A DNA stretch of 33,902 nt from the NCBI GenBank assembly GCA_000980495.1, contig LARN01000023.1:1-33902 (forward strand), read 5' to 3'. Numbering within the stretch: position 1 is the stretch's first letter; each line of letters opens with the position of its first letter. A program made the position numbers and the translations under genes. This document shows, in pieces, positions 18,012 to 27,151 of the stretch. The notes beneath the pieces were generated by a model that had not been told where the DNA came from, did no database searches, and saw nothing but the letters and a program-made list of their open reading frames with translations. The DNA is from Acinetobacter sp. N54.MGS-139 (GTDB taxonomy: Bacteria; Pseudomonadota; Gammaproteobacteria; Burkholderiales; Burkholderiaceae_F).

Positions 18012-18032
18012 CACACTCTGGAAAAGCTTAAC

Positions 18033-18848
18033 TTACATCGCCAAGTATGCTTGTCTAATCATGTAGAGGCAGACGAAGCACAGCAGGCAGGCGAAGATCT
18101 TCTTAAGCGGCTTCGTATCGATAGAGTGGGCAACCTTAGCGCCAAGCGGTGCAAAAAGCACACTGGTAATCGCAACTGAGAACAAAGCCGGAATACAAAT
18201 GTAGCCAAGGTCAATCGGCCAGAGAGGCAGACCCGACACGTTCCAGCCGCTGATGATGTAGCCGATAGTGCCGAAGAGCGCAATCGGGAAGCCGAAAGCT
18301 GCACTGGTCGCCACAGCGTTCTGCATTTTGACGTTGCACCAAACCATCCAGGGAACGGAGATAAAGCCGCCGCCGGCGCCCACAAGGGCGGAGAGAATAC
18401 CGATCGCGATGCCCATGAAGAACTTGCCCATCGTTCCCGGCAGATTGCGGTCCGGACGCGGGGATTTATTCAGGAACATCTTGAACGCGGAGAACCCGAC
18501 GAAACCGGCGAAAATCAAGGACAGCCAGAATGTCGGCAGCCAGCCTGCGATCTGTGCACCGACGACCGCACCGACCAAAATACCGGGGGCGACAGAGGCC
18601 ACGACATTCCACAGAACGGCGCCGCGTTTATGGTGAGCTCTGACGGAAGAAAGCGAAGTAAAAGCGATCGTTGCCAATGACGTCGCGATGGCCACGTGAA
18701 CGATGTGATCGTGCGGAATCAAACTCGACGGGATCAGCATAATCAGGAACGGTGTAATGATCATGCCGCCGCCGATACCCAGTAGGCCTGCCATAAATCC
18801 CGTAAAGCAGCCTAATAAAGCCATAAGGCCGATTGTTGTGAGTGCCAC
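18033..18848 (-). CDS. TauE/SafE (TSUP) family permease
   Basis: 271-aa inner-membrane protein with about eight helices. The two homologous halves each have the glycine-rich family motif: GLLGIGGGMIITPFLI near residues 22-37 and VGAGGGFISVPWMVW near 157-171. Family members export sulfite, sulfoacetate or related organosulfur anions, or are of unknown substrate (YfcA group). Nothing beside it (sbcB, an EVE protein) points to sulfur metabolism, so the substrate is open. Own terminator. Confidence 0.88.
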   Translation of the reverse strand: MALTTIGLMALLGCFTGFMAGLLGIGGGMIITPFLIMLIPSSLIPHDHIVHVAIATSLATIAFTSLSSVRAHHKRGAVLWNVVASVAPGILVGAVVGAQIAGWLPTFWLSLIFAGFVGFSAFKMFLNKSPRPDRNLPGTMGKFFMGIAIGILSALVGAGGGFISVPWMVWCNVKMQNAVATSAAFGFPIALFGTIGYIISGWNVSGLPLWPIDLGYICIPALFSVAITSVLFAPLGAKVAHSIDTKPLKKIFACLLCFVCLYMIRQAYLAM

Positions 18849-18950
18849 TTAATCCTCTTATATGGTTTGAGAATTTGAAAATTTGAATAAGAAAAATCTT
18901 AGCGCTTATCTTCGTTTTTTAACGGCTTTTCGCTGGAAGTGGCGTAAATA

Positions 18951-19433
18951 CTAGGTTTGCGGGATGAGGTACGGCTGAAGCGCTTTCCACTCGTCTTCAT
19001 TCACGGGCGTGATCGAGAGGCGATTGCCCTTTTGAAGGACGCGCATTCCCTCACAGCCGGGAATCGTTCGAAGCTCTGCGATGGAAACCAGTCTGACCTT
19101 ATGCAGTACGCGAACATCGACCTGAACCCAGCGCGGTTTTTCCTGAGTGCTCTTAGCATCGAAGTATCCGGAAGTTTCTTCAAACTGTGTCGGATCCGGA
19201 TAAGGTTCGGAAGCTATCTCACCAATGCCGACGATCCCGGGCTGAGCGCAGGAAGAATGATAGAAAAGAACCGGATCTCCGATCTTGCAAAGATCTCTCA
19301 TGAAGTTGCGGGCCTGGTAATTACGGACGCCGAACCACCCGACTTTGCAGCCGTCCATCTGCAGGACGTCATCAACGGAAACTTCGCTTGGCTCCGATTT
19401 CATCAGCCATGCATAGTGCTCAAAACCTGCCAT
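18951..19433 (-). CDS. EVE-domain protein
   Basis: 160 aa covering one EVE domain, a PUA-like fold related to YTH that in characterised members binds modified bases. Opening HYAWLMKSEPSEVSVDDV is the family signature, followed by WFGVRNYQARNFMRD, GDPVLFYHSSCAQPGIVGIGEI and PRWVQVDV. Stand-alone bacterial EVE proteins of this type are widespread and their role is unsettled. Divergent from thiM across 39 bp. No restriction or modification gene is adjacent. Confidence 0.92.
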   Translation of the reverse strand: MAGFEHYAWLMKSEPSEVSVDDVLQMDGCKVGWFGVRNYQARNFMRDLCKIGDPVLFYHSSCAQPGIVGIGEIASEPYPDPTQFEETSGYFDAKSTQEKPRWVQVDVRVLHKVRLVSIAELRTIPGCEGMRVLQKGNRLSITPVNEDEWKALQPYLIPQT

Positions 19434-19472
19434 AATTTGTCTACCTCTATTTACTGAGAAGCTCCTTATATC

Positions 19473-20273
19473 ATGTCTTCAGACTCTGTCCAACTTTGTT
19501 TGTCCCGCAAGACCGGAGAAATGCTTCAAAGACTCCGTGCCAATCGCCCTCTCGTTCATTGCATTACTAATGAAGTCGTACAGGAAATTACGGCTGACGT
19601 GCTTCTTGCCGCAGGGGCCTCCCCCGCGATGGTAGTAGGCGAAGGCGAAGCCGAATATTTCGCCGGCATTGCCTCTGCACTTTCGGTCAACGTCGGAACA
19701 CCGTACGAAGCACGTATCGAAACCATGAAGAAAGCAATTCGCGGCGCTCTTGCCGCAGGTAAACCATGGGTTCTCGATCCGGTTGCCGCCGGCGGCATTC
19801 CCTGGCGCGACAAAATCATTTTTGAACTCTTAGAAATGCATCCGACAGCGGTCCGAGGCAACGCTTCCGAGATTCGTTTCTTAGCCGGTGTGGGCACCGG
19901 CGGCAAAGGAGTGGATAGTTTGGATGACTCTTCTTCCGCCATTGAAGCGGCCAAGGCCCTTGCCCGTAAGTACAAAACATTTGTCGTGGTAACGGGACAC
20001 AAGGACTACGCCACAGACGGCGAACGCGTGCTTTGCGCCGTCGGAGGCAGTGAAATGATGACGTTAGTCGTCGGAACAGGTTGCTCGCTATCAGCCCTTC
20101 TCGCCGCTTTCCTCGGAGGCGCGGAGCGCTCGCTTGAGGCCTGCATTGCCTGCTGCGACTACGTAAACTACGCCAACGACACCGCTTCTACCCGCTCGAG
20201 CGGTCCCGGGTCCTTCCACGTCCAATATTTAGACGCCCTCTATCAAATCCGCCCCGAAGATTTCAGAAAATGA
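19473..20273 (+). CDS. thiM: Hydroxyethylthiazole kinase
   Basis: Salvage kinase phosphorylating 5-(2-hydroxyethyl)-4-methylthiazole for thiamine synthesis. 266 aa, ribokinase-like fold. VHCITNEVVQEITADVLLAAGASPAM is the family N-terminus, followed by the LSVNVGTP segment, the PWVLDPVAAGG loop, RGNASEI and the anion-hole/catalytic VVGTGCSLSALLAAFLGG. The stop overlaps the thiE start by 4 bp. The 39-bp upstream gap is too short for a TPP riboswitch. Confidence 0.96.
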   Translation: MSSDSVQLCLSRKTGEMLQRLRANRPLVHCITNEVVQEITADVLLAAGASPAMVVGEGEAEYFAGIASALSVNVGTPYEARIETMKKAIRGALAAGKPWVLDPVAAGGIPWRDKIIFELLEMHPTAVRGNASEIRFLAGVGTGGKGVDSLDDSSSAIEAAKALARKYKTFVVVTGHKDYATDGERVLCAVGGSEMMTLVVGTGCSLSALLAAFLGGAERSLEACIACCDYVNYANDTASTRSSGPGSFHVQYLDALYQIRPEDFRK

Positions 20274-20917
20274 AAGCAGATAGAAAATTAGATCTCTCGC
20301 TGTACTTGGTGCTTGACGCCAACCTTTGTAAAACTCCGGAAGGAATGGTTGAAACGACAAGAAAAGCAGTAGAAGGCGGTTGTACCGTTGTCCAGCTTCG
20401 CGCGCCGGAATGGAAAAAGAAGAAGCAGCTTGAGGCTGCGTTTCTTCTCAAGAAGCTTCTTAAAGATACGGATGTACTTTTCATTGTGGATGACCACATT
20501 GATATCGCTTTACTCAGCGGGGCAGACGGAGTTCACGTCGGACAAGAAGACATCGATCCGAAGTACGTTAGACAGCTTTTAGGTCCCGACGCCGTAGTCG
20601 GCTTGTCCGTCGGAAGCATTGCAGAATTAAACACCATCGGGCCGGAGGTTGATTACATCGGAATCGGGCCGGTGTTTTCTACCAAGACAAAAGTCGATGC
20701 AGGCGCAGCGGTGGGCCTAGACCTGCTGGAATACATTTCCAAAGAAGCGGGACTTCCTAACGTTGCCATCGGCGGCATCAATCAAAGCAATGCCGCGGAC
20801 TGCATTCGTCACGGAGCCGACGGTGTCGCAGTCGTCTCCGCAATCTGCGGCGCGGAAAATCCGAGGGCCGCCGCAGCTGCCATAAAGAAAGCGGTTAACG
20901 ACGCGCTTTCGATTTAG
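20270..20917 (+). CDS. thiE: Thiamine phosphate synthase
   Basis: Joins hydroxymethylpyrimidine diphosphate to thiazole phosphate to give thiamine monophosphate. 215 aa TIM barrel. Seen in order: TVVQLRAPEWKKKK, FIVDDHIDIALLSGADGVHVGQEDID, VGLSVGS, YIGIGPVFSTKTKVDAGAAVG and VAIGGIN. The ATGA overlap with thiM implies translational coupling. The last 23 bp overlap the convergent gene on the other strand. Confidence 0.96.
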   Translation: MKADRKLDLSLYLVLDANLCKTPEGMVETTRKAVEGGCTVVQLRAPEWKKKKQLEAAFLLKKLLKDTDVLFIVDDHIDIALLSGADGVHVGQEDIDPKYVRQLLGPDAVVGLSVGSIAELNTIGPEVDYIGIGPVFSTKTKVDAGAAVGLDLLEYISKEAGLPNVAIGGINQSNAADCIRHGADGVAVVSAICGAENPRAAAAAIKKAVNDALSI

Positions 20918-21359
20918 ATTTCGTTTTTTCGGCCGTGCCTGAAGATTCGGGGACGGCCTTTCTGTTTGTCCATTTCATCAGGCCAAAGAGCGCAAGCAGA
21001 ATCACAAGCCATGCACCGATGAACATGAATACCATTTGTGTGCTGGCTTTTCTTGACTGTCCCTGAACAAATAAACCATAGCTCTGCTTGGCCTCATCCA
21101 AAGAAGAAGCGCAGATCAAGGGATTTTTTGCCGGCTCAAAAATTTCTTTCGTTACCGTCTGAGGGGTCTTGCCGTCTCCGGTAATACCGATCTTGGTGCA
21201 GTAGTCAGCCAAGCCCTTGTGCCCGGCCTTCTCAACATATGTCCAATCCGCCTGCGCTAATTTTTCACCTCTGGAAAACGCAAAGGTCGTGTCCCAAATG
21301 CAGTAGAAAGCGCAAATTAAAAGCGTGACCAGAAACCAAAGCTGCCAGCGGATTTTCAT
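20895..21359 (-). CDS. Unrecognised two-helix membrane protein
   Basis: 154 aa from the ATG at 21359; an extension to a TTG at 21413 is possible but less likely. One hydrophobic segment at about 5-25 and another at 107-128 enclose an 80-residue loop with a cysteine pair (C54, C83). If the N-terminus is inside, the loop is periplasmic and the cysteines could bond. The C-terminus is very basic (KTKSKSKARR). I do not recognise a family. It overlaps thiE by 23 bp tail to tail and diverges from a secreted protein. Confidence 0.8.
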   Translation of the reverse strand: MKIRWQLWFLVTLLICAFYCIWDTTFAFSRGEKLAQADWTYVEKAGHKGLADYCTKIGITGDGKTPQTVTKEIFEPAKNPLICASSLDEAKQSYGLFVQGQSRKASTQMVFMFIGAWLVILLALFGLMKWTNRKAVPESSGTAEKTKSKSKARR

Positions 21360-21478
21360 AGGAACCAGATTCGAACGGAAAAGAAGTGTTACGTACTCAT
21401 TACGGCGGCACAAGTCTAAGCCAAACCGTTCTTCTATGTACTATGCCGACAATATACGAAACAATTTCGGAGTAGGGA

Positions 21479-22435
21479 ATGAACGTAAAAATGAAGCATT
21501 TGATGACCGCCTTGATTGCCTCCGCTGCTGTCAGTCAGGCTCTCCACGCACAGGAAGCTCCGTCCGCTGTAGCACAAGATACAAAGCAGGTTGAACAAGC
21601 CGCTGACGGCATGGCAAATAAAGTCGCAGGCTGGCTCGATAAATTATCCGATTCCGTTAGAACCCTCGGCGAAAAAAGCGAAGAGTGGTCTAAGGACGCT
21701 GCTACTTATAAAGACCAGCTCAAAGAACAATGGCCTTCTATCAAAGAGCAGTTCAACCAGAAGCTCAGCGAAGGCATGGAGAAAGGCCAGCAGTCCAAAG
21801 AAGCCGTTTCAAAATGGCTGGATGAGACTTTCTCTCAGGAACGCATCAACAAAGCCGAAGAGTGGATGACCAACTTCAAGAACGGCGTGACCGACAATGT
21901 CGTAGACCCTCTAGTTCCCTACCTTCTCGCAATGCGTTATCCCAATCCGATGGACGAATGGAACCAGGGCTACCGCCGTGAATACCCGGTTTCCATCAAA
22001 GGCATGGATCGTCCGCTTCAGGTCACGCTGCCGCTCTCCTGGAATCTTTCTCAGAACCTGCAGCTCGGACAAAATGAATTCATGAGCTGGCGTAGTGAAT
22101 CCGGCTCCGGTCAATATGTGGTCGCTTTAATCGAAACCCCGACCGGAGCGACTGTGGACAGCATTGTTGCCGGACTGCAGAAAGCTCGTCCCGACGCTGT
22201 AACGGAAAAACTGCCTAATTCTCAGATCGTCCGCGTTTACTTCCCGGCCAAAACCGATACCGAGAATGCCGTCTATTACTATGCCGTCCCGGCAGGAGAT
22301 CAGGTCTTCACGGTCTGCGGTGAGGTCTTACGCGGCAAAGATGAAAAGACCGACGCCCTAAACCAAAGACTTCAGGCGGAAAGCGATTTCTTCAACGCCG
22401 TGGCGTCCAACATCTTTGTAAAACCTGCCTTCTAA
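21479..22435 (+). CDS. Unrecognised exported protein with amphipathic helices
   Basis: 318 aa. Signal peptide at residues 1-24 (cleavage near LHA/QEAPS). The region 30-150 is rich in Lys, Glu and Gln, with repeated amphipathic helices (VAGWLDKLSDSVRTLGEKSEEWSKD and similar runs), somewhat apolipoprotein-like. The C-terminal half (about 160-318) looks globular and mixed alpha/beta, with YPNPMDEWNQGYRREYP and a later YYYAVPAGDQVFTVCGEV strand pair; one cysteine. GGAG lies 6 nt before the ATG and a terminator follows. No family recognised; probable periplasmic location is inferred from the signal peptide. Confidence 0.82.
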   Translation: MNVKMKHLMTALIASAAVSQALHAQEAPSAVAQDTKQVEQAADGMANKVAGWLDKLSDSVRTLGEKSEEWSKDAATYKDQLKEQWPSIKEQFNQKLSEGMEKGQQSKEAVSKWLDETFSQERINKAEEWMTNFKNGVTDNVVDPLVPYLLAMRYPNPMDEWNQGYRREYPVSIKGMDRPLQVTLPLSWNLSQNLQLGQNEFMSWRSESGSGQYVVALIETPTGATVDSIVAGLQKARPDAVTEKLPNSQIVRVYFPAKTDTENAVYYYAVPAGDQVFTVCGEVLRGKDEKTDALNQRLQAESDFFNAVASNIFVKPAF

Positions 22436-22455
22436 TTAGGAAGTATTTTTGTTCG

Positions 22456-22492
22456 AAAGCCTGAGGCAAATCTCAGGCTTTTGTCATTTTTT
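22456..22492 (+). terminator. Terminator of the exported-protein gene
   Basis: A 10-bp perfect stem (AAAGCCTGAG 22456-22465 with CTCAGGCTTT 22472-22481) is followed by a T-rich tail. Confidence 0.88.
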
Positions 22493-22623
22493 AGGCCGAA
22501 CTTTCGTGGCTTTAATCCCGTCGGAGGGACTTGCACTGAATTAAAATGATGCCATTCCGAAATTCTCAATTCCTCACGTACATCACTCCTTCCTTCAGCG
22601 GGAATCAGTGTTCAGGAGAAAAC

Positions 22624-23517
22624 ATGGCTGAAATTGTTACGACGTCCATCAAGTCTCTTCCGCTCGTCTATCGCGGCAAAGTCCGTGACAGCTACGCTGT
22701 CGGTGATGACAAACTTCTTATCGTCGCTTCCGACCGCATCTCTGCATTTGACGTCATTCTTGGCGACCCGATCCCCAAGAAAGGCAAGATTTTGACGGCT
22801 TTAACCGACTTCTGGTTCAAAGAACTCGACGGTATCGTCCCGAATCATCTGACGGGCATCGATCCCGAAACCGTGGTTGCTCCCGAAGAACGTGATCAGG
22901 TTAAGGGACGCGCCGTTGTTGCAAAACGCCTGAAACCGATTCTTATCGAATGCGTTGCCCGCGGATACATTTCCGGCAGCGCCTGGAAGGAATATCAGGC
23001 CACCGGTCAGATCTGCGGCGTCAAACTTCCTGCCGGATTAAAGCAAAGCGAAAAACTGCCCGAACCGATCTTCACTCCTGCCGGCAAGGCTGAAGCCGGT
23101 CATCACGACGAAAACATCACTTACGAAGAAGTCGTCAAACAATACGGCGAAGACATCGCTTCCAAGATTCGAGACTACACTCTCGCCCTTTATAAGAAGG
23201 CCGCCGAATACGCGGCTACTAAGGGCATCATCATCGCCGACACCAAATTCGAATTCGGTTTGGATGAAAACGGCACCGTCGTTCTGATGGACGAAATCCT
23301 GACACCGGACAGCTCCCGCTTCTGGCCTGCCGATGAATACAAAGTCGGTCAGTCCGAACCGAGCTTTGATAAGCAGTTCATCCGCGACTGGCTTGAAAGC
23401 CAGCCTTGGAACAAGAAAGCTCCGGCCCCCAAGATCCCGCAGGATGTGTTGGATAAGACCAGCAGCAAGTATGAAGAAGCTCTGATCCGTCTGACAGGCA
23501 AAGGCGTTACCGCCTAA
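22624..23517 (+). CDS. purC: Phosphoribosylaminoimidazole-succinocarboxamide synthase
   Basis: Adds aspartate to CAIR to give SAICAR in purine synthesis. 297 aa from the ATG at 22624, which has AGGAG 5 nt upstream. The open frame back to 22546 reads through non-conserved sequence. Motifs: YRGKVRDSY near 17-25, [18 protein letters not shown], the [12 protein letters not shown] segment, [15 protein letters not shown], and [14 protein letters not shown]. It belongs to the longer SAICAR synthetase type. purE and purK, which supply its CAIR substrate, lie just downstream. Confidence 0.97.
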   Translation: MAEIVTTSIKSLPLVYRGKVRDSYAVGDDKLLIVASDRISAFDVILGDPIPKKGKILTALTDFWFKELDGIVPNHLTGIDPETVVAPEERDQVKGRAVVAKRLKPILIECVARGYISGSAWKEYQATGQICGVKLPAGLKQSEKLPEPIFTPAGKAEAGHHDENITYEEVVKQYGEDIASKIRDYTLALYKKAAEYAATKGIIIADTKFEFGLDENGTVVLMDEILTPDSSRFWPADEYKVGQSEPSFDKQFIRDWLESQPWNKKAPAPKIPQDVLDKTSSKYEEALIRLTGKGVTA

Positions 23518-23539
23518 AATCCTCCTAATGAAACACAGA

Positions 23540-23561
23540 ACGCGCCGCTTGCGGCGCGTTT
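23540..23561. repeat. GC-rich hairpin between purC and purE
   Basis: A perfect 9-bp stem (23540-23548 with 23553-23561) encloses loop CTTG. The tail TTTCGATT is too poor in T for a convincing terminator, so it may be a weak terminator, pausing site or mRNA-processing element. Confidence 0.6.
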
Positions 23562-23592
23562 CGATTAACAGAAATCCAATAGGAATCTCAAG

Positions 23593-24087
23593 ATGCAAGA
23601 AAAGAAACCGGTTGTCGCTATTTTGATGGGATCCAATTCTGACTGGGACGTCATGAAAAACGCTGCTGAAATGCTCCAGTCTTTTGATGTCCCGTTTGAA
23701 GCCAAAGTCGTCTCCGCACACAGAATGCCGGACGAAATGTTCGAATACGCAGAAACTGCCCGCGACCGCGGTATCCGTGTGATTATTGCCGGCGCCGGCG
23801 GTGCAGCTCACCTTCCCGGTATGCTGGCCGCTAAAACGACGCTTCCTGTCTGCGGCGTTCCGGTCCCGAGCCGCTACCTGAAGGGCCAGGATTCTCTGTA
23901 TTCCATCGTTCAGATGCCTAAGGGCGTCCCCGTCGCCACCTTTGCCATCGGTGAAGCCGGCGCTGCCAACGCTGCGCTCTACGCCGTCCAGATTCTGGGT
24001 ACGACAGATGTCGGCTTGGCAGATAAGCTTGCCGCTTTCCGCAAGGCTCAGAACGAAAAAGCCCGCAACATGACTCTCCCTCTCTAA
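23593..24087 (+). CDS. purE: 5-(carboxyamino)imidazole ribonucleotide mutase
   Basis: Class I PurE converting N5-CAIR to CAIR. 164 aa. [10 protein letters not shown] at about 12-21, SAHRMPDEM at 41-49, and the [20 protein letters not shown] and [25 protein letters not shown] blocks are all intact, including the SAHR histidine. It lies 75 bp after purC, past a hairpin, and 10 bp before purK, its pathway partner. Confidence 0.97.
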   Translation: MQEKKPVVAILMGSNSDWDVMKNAAEMLQSFDVPFEAKVVSAHRMPDEMFEYAETARDRGIRVIIAGAGGAAHLPGMLAAKTTLPVCGVPVPSRYLKGQDSLYSIVQMPKGVPVATFAIGEAGAANAALYAVQILGTTDVGLADKLAAFRKAQNEKARNMTLPL

Positions 24088-24097
24088 TAGCCCAAAT

Positions 24098-25267
24098 ATG
24101 ATGAAAGACACACCGATTCTCCCCGGCAGCTGGCTGGGACTCATGGGCGGCGGTCAATTAGGCCGTATGTTTGCTCAAGCCGCTGCAACGATGGGCTACC
24201 GCGTCTGCGTATTAGAACCCGATAAAAACGCCCCGGCAGCCATCGTTGCCGAAAAGCACATCTGCGCTCCCTATACGGACGAAGCTGCACTGACCGAACT
24301 TGCCTCGCTCTGCAAGACCGTCACGACCGAGTTTGAAAACGTTCCCGCTGCCGCCTTAGAGTTTTTAGCTTCTAAAGGTGCGGAAACATGTCCGGCAGCA
24401 AACGCTGTCCGCATCACGCAGGACCGATTCGATGAAAAGTCTTTCATCAAATCTGCCGGCGCCCCCGTTGCTCCTCATTTGCTGATCGAATCCGACGAGG
24501 ACCTCAAGAAGGCTTCCGCTCCTTACTTCCCCGCCATCCTGAAAACCGCCCGTCTGGGCTACGACGGCAAAGGCCAAATCACGGTTAATGACCGCCGTGA
24601 GCTGGCAATCGCTTTTGAGAAGCTCGGTAAAGTTCGCTGCGTCTTGGAAAAGCGTCTGCCGCTTTTTAAGGAAGTCTCCGTCATCGCCGCCCGCAACAGC
24701 AAGGGCGAAGTGGCCGTGTTCCCGGTCTCTGAGAACTACCATCGCAAGGGCATTTTGGCTGTTTCCGTCATGCCGGCCCGCTTGGATGAAGAAATCTCCG
24801 ACCGCGCTCGTGAAATCGCTTCCAAGATTATTGAGAAACTCGATTACGTCGGCGTGCTTTGCACCGAACTCTTCGTGCTCTCCGACGGACGTCTGGTCGT
24901 CAACGAATTAGCTCCGAGACCGCATAACTCCGGCCACGCCACGATTGATGCCTGCATCTGCAGCCAGTACGAACAACAGGTTCGCGCCATGGCCAATCTT
25001 CCGCTCGGCGATACGACTCAGGTTTCTAAGTCCGTCATGCTCAACCTGCTCGGCGATCTTTGGTTCGATGAAAACGAAAACATCCGCGAGCCGAACTGGA
25101 GTCAGGTGCTGGACATCCCGGGTCTCAAATTGCATCTGTACGGCAAGAAGCAGCCGAGGCACGCACGTAAAATGGGCCACATCACTTGTTTAGCCGCCAC
25201 GGAAGAGGAAGCGATGTTTAAAGCCCAAATGGCGGCCCGCATTTTAGGTCTCGAACTTCCTGAATAA
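24098..25267 (+). CDS. purK: 5-(carboxyamino)imidazole ribonucleotide synthase
   Basis: ATP-grasp enzyme carboxylating AIR to N5-CAIR. 389 aa. N-terminal pre-grasp motif LMGGGQLGRMFAQAA, the CVLEPD strand, ATP-grasp KTARLGYDGKGQ, and catalytic LAPRPHNSGHATIDACICSQYEQQ. Two ATG codons stand in tandem at the start; the upstream Shine-Dalgarno is poor, suggesting coupling to purE. Sua5 follows after 4 bp. Confidence 0.97.
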   Translation: MMKDTPILPGSWLGLMGGGQLGRMFAQAAATMGYRVCVLEPDKNAPAAIVAEKHICAPYTDEAALTELASLCKTVTTEFENVPAAALEFLASKGAETCPAANAVRITQDRFDEKSFIKSAGAPVAPHLLIESDEDLKKASAPYFPAILKTARLGYDGKGQITVNDRRELAIAFEKLGKVRCVLEKRLPLFKEVSVIAARNSKGEVAVFPVSENYHRKGILAVSVMPARLDEEISDRAREIASKIIEKLDYVGVLCTELFVLSDGRLVVNELAPRPHNSGHATIDACICSQYEQQVRAMANLPLGDTTQVSKSVMLNLLGDLWFDENENIREPNWSQVLDIPGLKLHLYGKKQPRHARKMGHITCLAATEEEAMFKAQMAARILGLELPE

Positions 25268-25271
25268 CGTT

Positions 25272-26276
25272 ATGCATTCTGATCTTGAGAAGGCCGTCAA
25301 AATTCTCGAAGCCGGCGGTTTGGTAGCCATTCCCACAGAAACGGTCTACGGCTTGGCCGCCGACGCAGAAAACGAAGCGGCGGTTAAATCAATTTATGCC
25401 GCTAAAAACCGACCGGCCACGCATCCGCTGATTGTGCATGTTGCGTCTGCGGAAGCCCTGCCCTACTGGGCCCGAGAAATTCCCGAAGATGCTAAGAAAC
25501 TCACAGAAGCTTTTTGGCCCGGGCCTCTGACGATCGTTTTAAAGCGTTCCGAACACGCCAAAGACTTTCTGACGGGCGGCCAGGACACGGTTGCGATTCG
25601 CTGTCCGTCTCATCCTTTGGCGCACGAACTTTTAAAACGTTTTGACGCCGGTAAGGGCCGCGGCTTAGCGGCCCCGAGCGCCAACACCTTCGGCAAGATC
25701 AGTCCGACAACCGCTCAGCATGTTCGTGACGACCTCGGAGAAAAGCCCGAGGGCAAAACCAACTTCATCCTGGACGGCGGAGAATGCACTGTCGGTATCG
25801 AGTCCACAATTCTTGACCTCACCGGTGAGGCACCGCGTATTCTTCGAGAAGGCGACGTGAGCGGCGAGATGATCTCCAAGGTCATCGGCAAGCCCGTTGA
25901 ACACGGCGCCATCGGCGCTTCTCCGCGCGTCTCCGGCTCTATGAAGAGTCATTACGCTCCTGAGCACGTTCTGAAGATTGTCTCGGCGGACGACCTGCCC
26001 GGAGAGACGCAGTTCTTAGCCCGTCACTTCAAGACCTTCTCTTTGATTGCGCCGGAGAAAATCGCGAAGCGCTTCTGTACTGTCGCAGAAAAAGTTCGCG
26101 GCTACAAGGACGCCAAGGAACTTCAGGTCAACCTTTACAAGTGGCTGCACGAACTCGACCATGACGGCGGAGATGTGATCTTTGCCGTTGAGCCGGAGTT
26201 AACCGATTCTTCTGCCGGTGTTTTGGATCGACTGACCCGCGCCGCTGCCGAAAGACCCAACAAGGAAAGCAAATGA
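25272..26276 (+). CDS. Threonylcarbamoyl-AMP synthase, two-domain Sua5 type
   Basis: Makes threonylcarbamoyl-AMP from threonine, bicarbonate and ATP for t6A37 of ANN-decoding tRNAs. 334 aa, so the long Sua5 form, not the short TsaC. The YrdC domain spans about 1-205: [54 protein letters not shown] and STILDL. The linker [14 protein letters not shown] matches the Sua5-specific interdomain segment, and a C-terminal Sua5 domain runs to about 325. It begins 4 bp after purK and its stop overlaps the next gene by 4 bp. Confidence 0.94.
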   Translation: MHSDLEKAVKILEAGGLVAIPTETVYGLAADAENEAAVKSIYAAKNRPATHPLIVHVASAEALPYWAREIPEDAKKLTEAFWPGPLTIVLKRSEHAKDFLTGGQDTVAIRCPSHPLAHELLKRFDAGKGRGLAAPSANTFGKISPTTAQHVRDDLGEKPEGKTNFILDGGECTVGIESTILDLTGEAPRILREGDVSGEMISKVIGKPVEHGAIGASPRVSGSMKSHYAPEHVLKIVSADDLPGETQFLARHFKTFSLIAPEKIAKRFCTVAEKVRGYKDAKELQVNLYKWLHELDHDGGDVIFAVEPELTDSSAGVLDRLTRAAAERPNKESK

Positions 26277-27151
26277 GCGATACAACCGCAGATCTCGTCC
26301 GCTTATCAAAGCGCATGAGCGAACTCGGCTTATGTTCCCGACGGGAAGCCGACGAGTGGATTGCCAAAGGCTGGGTCAAAGTCGACGGAGAAGTTGTCAG
26401 CGAACTCGGCAGTAAGGTACGTCCGGATCAAAAGATCAAGATTGATCGAAAGGCCAAGGATCAGCAGAACGAACGCGTGACCATTATTCTCAACAAGCCT
26501 CTTGGTTATGTCTCCGGACAAGCCGAGGACGGTCACGAACCGGCACGCGTTTTGATTACGCCGAGAAACCGCTGGATCGATGACCCGTCTCCCCGCCGCT
26601 TTAATCCTTCTCAGTTAAAGAGCCTGGTTCCGGCCGGCCGTCTGGACATCAATTCCACGGGTCTTCTCGTCCTGACTCAGGACGGACGCATTGCCAAAAC
26701 CATTATCGGTGAGAACAGCTCCGTTGAAAAAGAATACATTGTGCGTGTTGCGATGGCTGACGGCCGCCCCAACAGCGAATTTCCTCCTGCGAAACTCGCG
26801 CTTTTAAATCACGGATTGGAGCTGGACGGGAAGCCTTTGGAGAAGGCAGAAGTCTCTTGGCTGAACGAAGACCAATTAAAATTCGTCCTTCGCGAAGGAC
26901 GGAATCGTCAAATTCGCCGTATGTGCGATCTGGTCGGACTTAAGGTTCTCGCACTAAAGCGGGTTCGTGTCGGCAGCGTCCGTCTCGGCAAACTTCCCGT
27001 CGGAAAGTGGAGATATCTGGAAGACGGCGAAAGCTTTAGCGGTCCTGCTCCTAAAAGGGGCGCCACCGGCAGACCTGCCCTCAGCGCACCGCGTCGCCCG
27101 CAAAACCTCAAACCACGTAAACCAAACTTTAGAAAAACTCGAGACCAATGA
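26273..27151 (+). CDS. rRNA pseudouridine synthase, RsuA/RluB/RluE/RluF family
   Basis: 292 aa. An N-terminal S4 RNA-binding domain at about 8-60 ([21 protein letters not shown]) precedes the catalytic domain with Asp125 in [17 protein letters not shown] and the closing [14 protein letters not shown] motif. VEKEYIVRV resembles RluF more than RsuA, but the target uridine cannot be assigned by eye. The last 40 or so residues are Arg/Pro/Lys-rich and likely disordered, perhaps aiding rRNA binding. Overlaps 4 bp with both neighbours (ATGA junctions), so it is part of a coupled run from Sua5 to the DMT permease. Confidence 0.92.
   Translation: MSDTTADLVRLSKRMSELGLCSRREADEWIAKGWVKVDGEVVSELGSKVRPDQKIKIDRKAKDQQNERVTIILNKPLGYVSGQAEDGHEPARVLITPRNRWIDDPSPRRFNPSQLKSLVPAGRLDINSTGLLVLTQDGRIAKTIIGENSSVEKEYIVRVAMADGRPNSEFPPAKLALLNHGLELDGKPLEKAEVSWLNEDQLKFVLREGRNRQIRRMCDLVGLKVLALKRVRVGSVRLGKLPVGKWRYLEDGESFSGPAPKRGATGRPALSAPRRPQNLKPRKPNFRKTRDQ

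Noticed and set aside
19434..19472. TPP riboswitch before thiM
   Set aside because: The gap is only 39 bp and has no conserved THI-box sequence.
23038..24144. 368-codon minus-strand ORF
   Set aside because: Antisense to purC, purE and the start of purK, all with full motifs; an open shadow frame due to codon bias.
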